A DNA stretch of 7,191 bases, from NCBI GenBank assembly GCA_903827075.1, contig CAIKGX010000243.1:1-7191 (forward strand). The letters run 5' to 3'. Both the position numbers and the translations under genes were made by a program. The DNA is from an uncultured beta proteobacterium (lineage in GTDB: Bacteria; Pseudomonadota; Gammaproteobacteria; Burkholderiales; Burkholderiaceae). Positions within the stretch are counted from its first letter, which is position 1, and each line of letters starts with the position of its first letter. This document shows, piece after piece, positions 1-5,348 of this stretch. The notes under the pieces are model-generated. The model did not search any database, had not been told where the DNA came from, and saw only the letters and a list, made by a program, of their open reading frames with translations.

Positions 1-2
1 CG

Positions 3-212
3 CCGATTGTCGTTATGGCTGCAGACCCTGCACCAGCTCCTACTCCCGTAGTCGCTCCGGCGCCAGTAGCTGCTCCAGCAGCACAGTCGAATAAAGCCGC
101 TGAGAAGAAAGTAGCTCAAAAGGCGAAGAAGGATCAGAAAAAGGCAGATAAGAAAGCGAAGAAGAAGGCGAAGAAGAAAGCAAAAGCTGCACAGGCAGCC
201 ACTGCTCAGTAA
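3..212 (+). CDS. Ala/Pro- and Lys-rich small protein, C-terminal part (5' end outside window)
   Basis: The frame is open from the left edge to the TAA at 210-212. It reads P-I-V-V-M-A-A-D-P before an Ala/Pro-rich stretch (APAPTPVVAPAPVAAPAA), and then becomes almost pure Lys/Ala with repeated KKAKK units. The ATG at 15 could be a start, but no ribosome-binding site precedes it in the few visible bases. The residues before it (PIVVMA, then ADPAP) look like the end of a signal peptide with a small-x-Ala cleavage site. I therefore infer that the true start lies upstream and that the mature protein is an exported, very basic peptide of about 60 residues. The family is not recognised. The low-complexity tail resembles histone-H1-like or cell-envelope Lys/Ala tails, so similarity searches would be unreliable. 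A hairpin terminator follows at 235-267. Confidence 0.6.
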   Translation, partial: PIVVMAADPAPAPTPVVAPAPVAAPAAQSNKAAEKKVAQKAKKDQKKADKKAKKKAKKKAKAAQAATAQ

Positions 213-234
213 GCTTCTTAGGAACCACACGAAA

Positions 235-267
235 AAAGCCATCGAAGTGGAACGTTTCGCTGGCTTT
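235..267. terminator. Bidirectional intrinsic terminator between convergent genes
   Basis: AAAGCCA (235-241) pairs with TGGCTTT (261-267). After one mismatch, CGAA (243-246) pairs with TTCG (256-259), leaving a 9-nt loop. Read leftward, the stem is followed by six Ts (complement of 232-237), so it is a good terminator for the minus-strand nnrD gene that ends at 269. Read rightward it has only the TTTGTT end and should be weaker for the Lys-rich gene that ends at 212. Its position exactly between two convergent stop codons supports the call. Confidence 0.7.
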
Positions 268-268
268 G

Positions 269-1153
269 TTACAGGTGTTGATTGAGTAAGCTTCGCATTT
301 CTAAAATAGTCTCGCTGGGCGTTAAACCAATGGGACCAACCTGTTTAGCAACCAAGCTATCGGCAGCAGTAGCATGAAGCTGAACTGCAATGCCTGTAGC
401 CTCCCAAAGATTGAGGTGGTGACGAATGCCTTGGGCTGCAATTGCAGCAATACTTCCAGTTAATGCATCACCCATGCCGCCAGTTCCCATGCCAGGATTG
501 CCTTGCTCGCAAGATAGCACTTGATGGCTCGGTGAAGCAATTAAGGTATGTTCACCTTTAAGCACGACGATCGATTGGGTGAGTTGTACCAAGCTTTCTA
601 GAGCGATGTTGCGATCCTCTTGTACCTTTGCAGCAGATATACGCAATAGATGTCCCGCCTCCCCAGGATGCGGAGTAATCACGGTTTGATTGGGAAATGA
701 TTGATTGCGTTTTTGTAATAAGACTAGAAGCTCTGGGGTGTCAGCAATTAAGTTCAGCGCATCTGCATCGAGAATCAGTGGAATATCGGGATAGATCAAG
801 CAGGCACTGACCCATTGGACTGCTAGGTTAGAAAATCCTAAGCCCGGACCAATCGCAATGACATCAGGATCTGTTGATTGCAGCTGCTGGACAGGCTCAA
901 AGCTCGCCAATCGAATCATCAGTTCGGCTTGCTCGGGGGTGGCATGGGCAGTGGCGGGATCGAGCATTTCTAATATGGTCCACCCTGCACCCAGATGAAG
1001 GGCAGCATTCCCTGCAAGTAGGAGTGCGCCTGCCATTCCGGGCGCGCCTCCAATTAACAGTACCTTGCCTGCGTGGCCTTTGTGCTCAGAGGGATCACGT
1101 TTTAAGCGCTTAATTAAATCGAAGGATTGAAGGGGGGTGACTGATCTAAGCAT
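269..1153 (-). CDS. nnrD: ADP-dependent (S)-NAD(P)H-hydrate dehydratase (stand-alone YjeF C-terminal domain)
   Basis: This enzyme of nicotinamide-nucleotide repair uses ADP to dehydrate damaged NAD(P)H hydrate (NADHX/NADPHX) back to NAD(P)H. It has a ribokinase-like fold and is cytosolic. With the start at 1153 it has 294 residues. Visible family motifs are KVLLIGG (30-36), GPGLG (102-106), DADALN (129-134), TPHPGE (160-165), LKGEHT (198-203) and GNPGMGTGGMGDALTG (218-233), where Asp229 of GMGD is the expected catalytic base. The YjeF N-terminal epimerase domain found fused in E. coli YjeF/NnrD is absent, so the epimerase must be encoded elsewhere. The frame also has ATGs at 1192 and 1219. 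I prefer 1153 because family similarity begins only about 15-20 residues before RDPSEHKG, and the longer forms run into the divergent gene. No start has a strong ribosome-binding site. A hairpin terminator follows the stop. Confidence 0.92.
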   Translation of the reverse strand: MLRSVTPLQSFDLIKRLKRDPSEHKGHAGKVLLIGGAPGMAGALLLAGNAALHLGAGWTILEMLDPATAHATPEQAELMIRLASFEPVQQLQSTDPDVIAIGPGLGFSNLAVQWVSACLIYPDIPLILDADALNLIADTPELLVLLQKRNQSFPNQTVITPHPGEAGHLLRISAAKVQEDRNIALESLVQLTQSIVVLKGEHTLIASPSHQVLSCEQGNPGMGTGGMGDALTGSIAAIAAQGIRHHLNLWEATGIAVQLHATAADSLVAKQVGPIGLTPSETILEMRSLLNQHL

Positions 1154-1217
1154 GCCTGAAGTATGGCCTTTATTGTTCTTTAAACAAACCATTTTAAGGG
1201 GGAGTATCCTTAAAAGC

Positions 1218-2633
1218 ATGGAGATTCAATTCTTAGGCGCGGCAGGTGAAGTCACTGGGTCGAGATATTCGGTGAAGTTTTCGCTTGATGGTCGAGATGT
1301 TCGTTTTATGGTTGACTATGGCATGTTTCAAGGTGGACGTGAGGCAACGCAAAAAAACGTTGAGCCGCCCCCTTTCTCCCCTAAAGATATTGAGTTTATC
1401 GTCTTAACTCATGCCCATATTGATCACAGTGGTCTATTACCGCGCTTATGTGCCCAAGGTTTTTCGGGGCCAATCTATTGCACAGGCGCTACATTTGAAT
1501 TACTCAAAATACTTTTGCCCGATAGCGCGCATTTGCAGTGGGCTGACCTAGAGCGAGCAGAAAGAAGAAAGAAGGCGGGTAAATGGCGGGGCGATATGCC
1601 GGTCGCTTTATATACCCGGGAAGAAGTAGAGATGGTGTTTGCCCAATGTGAATTAATAGAGTACCAGCAAGCTGCCGAGCCATGCAAAGGAGTTCGTTTG
1701 GAATTTCAAAATGCAGGTCATATTTTAGGTTCAGCTATTGCCATAATCGACATCACAGAAACAGGCAGCCCATCTAAACGCTGTGTATTCTCTGGGGACA
1801 TTGGGATGAAAGGTAAATTGCTTATGCCTGACCCCTCTTTGATTTCCCAAGCGGAAGTCATCGTCGTGGAGTCTACTTATGGCGATCGTTTGCATAGAAA
1901 TCTGCAGGCTACAGAAGAAGAATTAGTGGATGTGATTTCTAGCACCTTAAAAGGTAATGGGAATGTGGTTATCCCCGCTTTCGCCGTTGGCCGCACCCAA
2001 GAAATATTATTTTTGTTAATTGATTTAGTGCGCAGAAATGTATTACCCCATTTAAATATTTGGGTTGATTCACCAATGGCTACAGCTGCCACTCACCTGA
2101 CGCAACATTTTTTCTCTCAATTAGATGAGCAATCCCAAGCTACATTCAAATGGTTTAAGGGCAATCCGGGCGCGGTAGATTTACGCTTTATTGCGGACGT
2201 TGAAGAATCCAAAGCTCTAAACAAGATTAAAGGAGGGGCGATCATTATTTCTGCTAGCGGAATGTGTGACGCGGGTCGCATTGTTCATCATCTAGAGAAT
2301 AATCTTCCACGACCACAGAGTGCGGTCATTATTACGGGGTTTCAAGCGTACGGCAGTTTAGGGCGACGCTTGGTCGACAAGGCGCAGAAGGTGAGATTGT
2401 TTGGCGAAGAGGTTCCTGTACGTGCATCCATTCATACCATCGGGGGCTTATCAGCACATGCAGACAAAGAGGGGCTATTGGATTGGTTAAGGGGATTTAA
2501 GAACGAAGCAAAAACGATTTTTGTTGTCCATGGAGAGCCAGAAGCCTCCTCTGTTTTGGCTAAAGCAATTCGTGATGACCTCGGTTGGAATAATGTCATT
2601 ATTCCGGAGCGTCTCCATTCTTACCAATGCTGA
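1218..2633 (+). CDS. MBL-fold/beta-CASP ribonuclease (CPSF73/TTHA0252-like)
   Basis: This 471-residue protein has a metallo-beta-lactamase core with an inserted beta-CASP domain. The family includes bacterial TTHA0252-type nucleases and eukaryotic CPSF73, zinc enzymes that cut RNA. The zinc ligands are all visible: HAHIDH (65-70), His168 in AGHILGS and Asp194 in FSGDIG. The beta-CASP motifs are also intact: motif A Glu218 in VVESTYG, motif B His414 in LSAHAD, and motif C His438 in VHGEP, 24 residues later. SASGMCDAG (345-353) is another conserved block. I therefore expect an active enzyme; RNA as substrate is inferred from the family. The frame is open back to an ATG at 1137, but the family starts at MEIQFLGAAGEVTGS, so 1218 is chosen. 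An AAGGGGGAG stretch ends 14 nt before it, which is rather far for a ribosome-binding site. The gene is divergent from nnrD and convergent with the solute-binding gene 12 bp downstream. No signal peptide is seen. Confidence 0.92.
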   Translation: MEIQFLGAAGEVTGSRYSVKFSLDGRDVRFMVDYGMFQGGREATQKNVEPPPFSPKDIEFIVLTHAHIDHSGLLPRLCAQGFSGPIYCTGATFELLKILLPDSAHLQWADLERAERRKKAGKWRGDMPVALYTREEVEMVFAQCELIEYQQAAEPCKGVRLEFQNAGHILGSAIAIIDITETGSPSKRCVFSGDIGMKGKLLMPDPSLISQAEVIVVESTYGDRLHRNLQATEEELVDVISSTLKGNGNVVIPAFAVGRTQEILFLLIDLVRRNVLPHLNIWVDSPMATAATHLTQHFFSQLDEQSQATFKWFKGNPGAVDLRFIADVEESKALNKIKGGAIIISASGMCDAGRIVHHLENNLPRPQSAVIITGFQAYGSLGRRLVDKAQKVRLFGEEVPVRASIHTIGGLSAHADKEGLLDWLRGFKNEAKTIFVVHGEPEASSVLAKAIRDDLGWNNVIIPERLHSYQC

Positions 2634-2645
2634 GAATACGCTTCA

Positions 2646-3383
2646 TTAATCAGCGACTTTTGCCCCAGCGATACCATGACGCTGCATTGCATTTTCCACA
2701 AAGCCGGATTTTTTTAATTGAGCAATGATGCTACTGAGATAGTTGCCGGTGATTTGATAGCCTTCCCTTGCCTTTGGAATGCCAATCGCTTGATTGATCA
2801 CCATAAAATGTCCCGGTAACATTCTTAATCCACTATAGCGCTGAGCATCGCATTCTAATTGTTGCTTAACACCCGCAGCCACATTACCAGTGCCACTCAT
2901 AAAATCATCTACGACTGCTTGTGAGCTTGCGGAGCGCAGGAGTATGGCGTTTTTGATCTCGCGAGTGAGATATAGGTCATACGCACTGCCTTTACCAACC
3001 ACGATTTCATTGCCTGGTTGATCTACTTCTTCATTTTTAGTGAGGGGTGAGTTTGCTTTGACCAAATAGGCGCCTTCAATTTGGATGTACGCAGGGGTAT
3101 AGCTGATGTCGGCGCCACGAACAGGGTCAATTGCAACAAACACTAAATCAAGCTCGCCATTCTTTACTGCATCAACTGTTGCCCCGGCAGTTTTAAAGCT
3201 GGTAAATATGATTGACAAGCTTAAATGCCGTGCAATTTCATTGGCAATGTCGACAGTGATTCCTTTGACTTCTTGAGTTGTTTCATCGGCAGTGGCCAAT
3301 AGAGGATTCCCTAAATTAATGCCTACACGGATAGTGCCGGTAGGCGCAAAGGATAAGTTCATGGCGGCGTTGTCTTGTGTCAT
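2646..3383 (-). CDS. Family-3 extracellular solute-binding protein, signal peptide detached by an in-frame TAG (possible pseudogene)
   Basis: The 245 residues from the internal ATG at 3383 contain a complete family-3 (amino-acid ABC transporter type) solute-binding domain. It starts at TIRVGINLGNPLLA (17-30), followed by VKGITVDIANEIARHL (39-54), a NGELDLVFVAIDPVRGAD block (75-92) with Arg89 near the usual ligand carboxylate-binding Arg, and SYTPAYIQIEGAYLV. Lobe 2 starts around residue 127. Such proteins work in the periplasm, yet this form has no signal peptide. In the same frame just upstream lie MNRRFNSIKDSILALIG, a TAG stop (3420-3422) and ILILTQITSAIA, together a textbook signal peptide with an AIA cleavage site. 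The ATG at 3383 has no ribosome-binding site, so it is probably not a natural start. Either the gene is recently inactivated, the stop is read through, or the base is a sequencing error. No ABC permease or ATPase gene is nearby, so the ligand is unknown. Confidence 0.75.
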   Translation of the reverse strand: MTQDNAAMNLSFAPTGTIRVGINLGNPLLATADETTQEVKGITVDIANEIARHLSLSIIFTSFKTAGATVDAVKNGELDLVFVAIDPVRGADISYTPAYIQIEGAYLVKANSPLTKNEEVDQPGNEIVVGKGSAYDLYLTREIKNAILLRSASSQAVVDDFMSGTGNVAAGVKQQLECDAQRYSGLRMLPGHFMVINQAIGIPKAREGYQITGNYLSSIIAQLKKSGFVENAMQRHGIAGAKVAD

Positions 3384-3473
3384 AGCGATAGCTGAAGTGA
3401 TTTGAGTGAGTATAAGGATCTAGCCGATCAATGCCAGAATAGAATCTTTGATGCTATTGAATCGCCTGTTCAT
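3384..3473 (-). pseudogene. Detached signal-peptide segment of the solute-binding gene, with amber stop at 3420-3422
   Basis: Read leftward from the ATG at 3471-3473, the codons give MNRRFNSIKDSILALIG (basic n-region, then hydrophobic), TAG, then ILILTQITSAIA leading straight into the solute-binding domain. The total is 30 codons, the normal size of a Sec signal peptide, and no frame change is needed. Another in-frame TAG lies just upstream (3477-3479), so translation cannot start earlier. One base change, for example from TGG (Trp) or CAG (Gln), would restore the full 275-residue precursor. There is no clear ribosome-binding site before 3473. Confidence 0.65.
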
Positions 3474-3486
3474 AATCTAAAGATAT

Positions 3487-3512
3487 AAAAAAACCGCGGC
3501 GGACCGCGGTTT
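3487..3512 (-). terminator. Strong rho-independent terminator of the small membrane-protein gene
   Basis: AAACCGCGG (3491-3499) and CCGCGGTTT (3504-3512) form a perfect 9-bp GC-rich stem with a 4-nt loop. Read on the minus strand, the stem runs into a tract of seven Ts (complement of 3487-3493). It lies 17 nt after the stop of the 67-residue gene and ends only about 13 nt before the ATG of the solute-binding gene, so it should insulate that gene from upstream transcription. Confidence 0.85.
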
Positions 3513-3529
3513 AACTTGCTCTAAAAGAA

Positions 3530-3733
3530 TTATTTCTTAGCATCAGCTGCAGGTGCTGCAGTTGGGGCTGCTGGAGGAGCAACAGGCACATCTTTTTTAG
3601 CTTCTTCCATATGAGCAGCTTCAGCGCCATGCTTCTCACCGCCCATATCAATGTCGCCGTCGCCTTTAAGGAGTAAGTAGGCGGTGGCACCAATTAATAC
3701 TAGTACCATGATGATGATTGAACGATTGCTCAT
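3530..3733 (-). CDS. Small single-span membrane protein with Ala/Pro-rich tail, function unknown
   Basis: This 67-residue protein begins MSNRSIIIMVLVLIGATAYLLL, a single hydrophobic span at about residues 5-22. A short Gly/Asp segment (KGDGDIDMGG), a charged part with HGAEAAHMEEAKKD, and a low-complexity tail (PVAPPAAPTAAPAADAKK) follow. There is no cleavage motif right after the hydrophobic stretch, so I read it as an uncleaved N-terminal anchor; a signal peptide is less likely. AAGGAAA lies a few bases before the ATG and is the clearest ribosome-binding site on this strand. With its own candidate promoter, a palindrome upstream and a strong terminator behind, it looks like a stand-alone regulated gene. 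The family is not recognised. The Ala/Pro-rich part is similar in composition to the protein at the left edge, but this is not evidence of homology. Confidence 0.75.
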   Translation of the reverse strand: MSNRSIIIMVLVLIGATAYLLLKGDGDIDMGGEKHGAEAAHMEEAKKDVPVAPPAAPTAAPAADAKK

Positions 3734-3751
3734 TGCTTTTCCTTCAGTTTA

Positions 3752-3774
3752 GTTAATATTGCTGCAATATTAAC
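3752..3774. promoter_or_regulatory. Perfect 23-bp palindrome, candidate operator
   Basis: GTTAATATTGC (3752-3762) and GCAATATTAAC (3764-3774) are perfect inverted repeats around one central base. The palindrome ends 18 bp before the ATG of the 67-residue gene and overlaps the candidate -10 and start site of its promoter, which is where a repressor would bind. It could also form an RNA hairpin, but an AT-rich stem with a 1-nt centre is poor for that and no T-tract follows. I cannot match it with confidence to a known regulator box. Confidence 0.6.
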
Positions 3775-3795
3775 GCTTGCAGGCTAGCCGGTAAA
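3767..3795 (-). promoter_or_regulatory. Candidate sigma-70 promoter of the small membrane-protein gene
   Basis: On the minus strand TTTACC (3795-3790) and TAATAT (3772-3767) are separated by exactly 17 nt. Each matches its consensus at 4 of 6 positions. Transcription would start near 3760, inside the 23-bp palindrome, giving a leader of about 26 nt that carries the AAGGAAA ribosome-binding site. The match is moderate, and the call rests mainly on spacing and position. Confidence 0.35.
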
Positions 3796-3870
3796 TCCCC
3801 ATAAGCCCTATAGAGGGGATTAATTCGAAATTCTAGGTATTAATACTCATTTTTATCCTCGGCTTACCGG
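3788..3870. repeat. Nested inverted repeats in the divergent intergenic region
   Basis: An outer pair, CCGGTAA (3788-3794) and TTACCGG (3864-3870), encloses an inner pair, AATCCCC (3794-3800) and GGGGATT (3815-3821). The two share base 3794. The 10-bp palindrome GTATTAATAC lies at 3837-3846 in the remaining arm. Together these could give a branched RNA leader for the rightward operon or a set of protein-binding dyads. There is no T-tract, so this is not a terminator. I see no match to a riboswitch class that I can name. Confidence 0.35.
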
Positions 3871-3906
3871 GTCAAAAGAGGGGGAAATTGAAGGGAAAAG
3901 GTTAAT

Positions 3907-3942
3907 ATGGATTACCCATTTGCTAAAGGTTTTCCCCAATGA
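3907..3942 (+). CDS. Candidate 11-codon leader peptide overlapping the next start by ATGA
   Basis: ATG at 3907 begins MDYPFAKGFPQ and ends at TGA 3940-3942, which overlaps the ATG of the LOG-family gene at 3939 as ATGA. An AAGGGAAAAGG stretch (3891-3901) stands 5 nt before the ATG, a better ribosome-binding site than the AAAGG (3925-3929) of the main gene, which lies inside this small frame. Ribosomes ending here could re-initiate at 3939. Such a short frame can arise by chance, and no amino acid is enriched as in classic attenuators. Confidence 0.3.
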   Translation: MDYPFAKGFPQ

Positions 3943-4796
3943 GCTCTAAGCCCCCACGCAATCATTCGCAAACGATTACGGATTACTTGATGCTACAAAG
4001 GAGTCGGATTCGTGAAGATGGCTCTACAGACTCCTATAAGTTTGCCTTTGAAGATGATGCTTTCTTAGCTCGCCCAGAAACCATTGGCCTGCGCTTTCAG
4101 TTGGAATTATTAAAACCAGAAATTCTCCTGCATGAGCGCAGGATTGATCACACCATTACCGTCTTTGGTTCAACCCGTTTTGTTAGTCATGATACAGCGG
4201 TGGAGATGGGGCGGAAGGCCAAGACGCCAGCAGAGCTGGCTGAGGCTAATACAGCATTGAGCCATAGTCAATATTATGATTCAGCACGAGAATTTGGAGC
4301 CATTGTTGCTCGCTACAATGCAACGCAATCAGAAAGTAAAAATAAATTACATATTGCCACTGGCGGTGGGCCTGGAATTATGGAGGCGGCTAATCGAGGG
4401 GCATTTGAGGCGGGCGATAAAACGATTGGTTTTAATATAAGTCTGCCTAGAGAGCAGTACCCCAACCCTTATGTAAGTGAAGGTCTGAGCTTTCGTTTTC
4501 ATTATTTCGCTTTGCGGAAAATGCATTTTATGCTCAGAGCTAGAGCCATTGTTGCTTACCCAGGAGGATTTGGCTCCATGGATGAATTATTCGAAGTATT
4601 AACTTTGATGCAAACCAAAAAAGTCATTCGATTTCCAGTGATTTTAGTGGGTAAGGACTTTTGGACTGAGGTGGTCAGTTTTAAAAAAATGCTTGAGCAC
4701 GGCGTAATAGAGCAAGCAGATGTGGATCTCATTCATTTTGTTGAGACGGCAGAAGCGGCCTGGGGTGTTATTAGGGACTGGTATCAGCTAGCTTAA
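3939..4796 (+). CDS. LOG-family nucleotide 5'-monophosphate nucleosidase (TIGR00730-like Rossmann protein)
   Basis: The family hydrolyses the N-glycosidic bond of nucleoside 5'-monophosphates, releasing base and ribose 5-phosphate. Members are the cytokinin-activating LOG enzymes and bacterial PpnN; older databases call them lysine decarboxylases, wrongly. This 285-residue protein shows VFGSTR (75-80), TGGGPGIMEAAN (141-152), ALRKMHF (191-197, with the expected catalytic Arg193) and PGGFGSMDE (208-216, Glu216 catalytic). The last motif has Ser where PGGxGTxxE usually has Thr, a mild variant. About 70 residues precede the Rossmann core, more than in short plant-type LOGs of about 200 residues. 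The true substrate cannot be read from sequence; AMP or other NMPs is my inference. The start is firm because a TAA lies in frame at 3924-3926, and AAAGG sits 9 nt upstream. It is the first gene of a probable three-gene operon, with 33 bp to the next gene. Confidence 0.88.
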   Translation: MSSKPPRNHSQTITDYLMLQRSRIREDGSTDSYKFAFEDDAFLARPETIGLRFQLELLKPEILLHERRIDHTITVFGSTRFVSHDTAVEMGRKAKTPAELAEANTALSHSQYYDSAREFGAIVARYNATQSESKNKLHIATGGGPGIMEAANRGAFEAGDKTIGFNISLPREQYPNPYVSEGLSFRFHYFALRKMHFMLRARAIVAYPGGFGSMDELFEVLTLMQTKKVIRFPVILVGKDFWTEVVSFKKMLEHGVIEQADVDLIHFVETAEAAWGVIRDWYQLA

Positions 4797-4829
4797 GAGC
4801 AATCTGTAAAATAGTAAAAAAGGCTCAAA

Positions 4830-5348
4830 ATGACGACCCCCACTATAAGTATTGCCACCCAATTGGATTTGCCTGGATACGTCCTAGGTGTAGTTATGCT
4901 GTTAATCATCATGCTGATTCATGGGGCAGCTCTCTTACAGATAGCTAAACGGTATGAGGTGAAATCCTTTCTCTATTTGGCTGAGCACAAATATGCTTCG
5001 GTGTCATATATCTTTTATGTCGGCGTTATTTGCTTATTCTTGACACACATTTTTGAAATCATCCTTTGGGGTATCTCTTTGTGGGCCTTTAAGCTATTGC
5101 CTAATTTGAGCGACAGCATTTTGTTTGGTGGGAGTACATATACAGCGATGGGATTTATGGAGGATCTCTTGCCAGATGGCTGGAAGATGCTGGCTGTCAT
5201 TATTGCCTTCTCTGGCATGTTTACTTTTGCCTGGACAGCCTCAGTCATGATTTCCATGACCAAAAATTTCCGTCAAGCTTACACGCGCTCACATATGCTG
5301 AAACTCAATTTACCTACGGAAGTGATTGAGCGCTTTAAAAATTCATGA
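4830..5348 (+). CDS. Small pore-loop ion-channel-like membrane protein
   Basis: This 172-residue protein has three clear membrane spans: about 16-39, 58-87 (long, perhaps with a re-entrant end) and 119-143. Between the last two is a segment resembling the pore loop of Ion_trans_2 channels: SILFGGSTYTAMGFMEDLLPD (96-116), followed by GWKMLAVIIAFSGMFTF, which parallels the post-filter helix of K+ channels. The filter position reads TAMGF where K+ channels have TVGYG, followed by acidic Glu111 and Asp112, so K+ selectivity is doubtful. The C-terminus is short and basic with no ligand-binding domain. AAAAAGG lies 6 nt before the ATG. The stop overlaps the next start as ATGA, and the upstream LOG gene ends 33 bp before, so all three genes are probably co-transcribed. 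Channel function is inferred from pattern only; a general membrane protein of unknown role is the alternative. Confidence 0.65.
   Translation: MTTPTISIATQLDLPGYVLGVVMLLIIMLIHGAALLQIAKRYEVKSFLYLAEHKYASVSYIFYVGVICLFLTHIFEIILWGISLWAFKLLPNLSDSILFGGSTYTAMGFMEDLLPDGWKMLAVIIAFSGMFTFAWTASVMISMTKNFRQAYTRSHMLKLNLPTEVIERFKNS

Noticed and set aside
40..228. Minus-strand 62-codon reading frame opposite the Lys-rich gene
   Set aside because: It is a shadow of the low-complexity Ala/Pro/Lys codons, has no recognisable domain and overlaps the terminator region.
1173..1187. TTGTT-N5-AACAA inverted repeat in the nnrD/beta-CASP divergent region
   Set aside because: Arms of 5 AT-rich bases are expected by chance, and no convincing -35/-10 pair could be placed around it.
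2629..2685. Possible terminator between the convergent beta-CASP and solute-binding genes (GCTGA ... TCAGC)
   Set aside because: The stem is only 5 bp with a 16-nt loop and no T-tract on either strand.
3511..3693. Second minus-strand frame inside the small membrane-protein gene and its terminator
   Set aside because: It runs through the terminator stem, lacks a ribosome-binding site, and is offset from the well-supported frame with the AAGGAAA site.
3939..4796. Lysine decarboxylase
   Set aside because: The PGGxGT-type motif belongs to the LOG/PpnN nucleosidase family; the old lysine decarboxylase label is a known misannotation.
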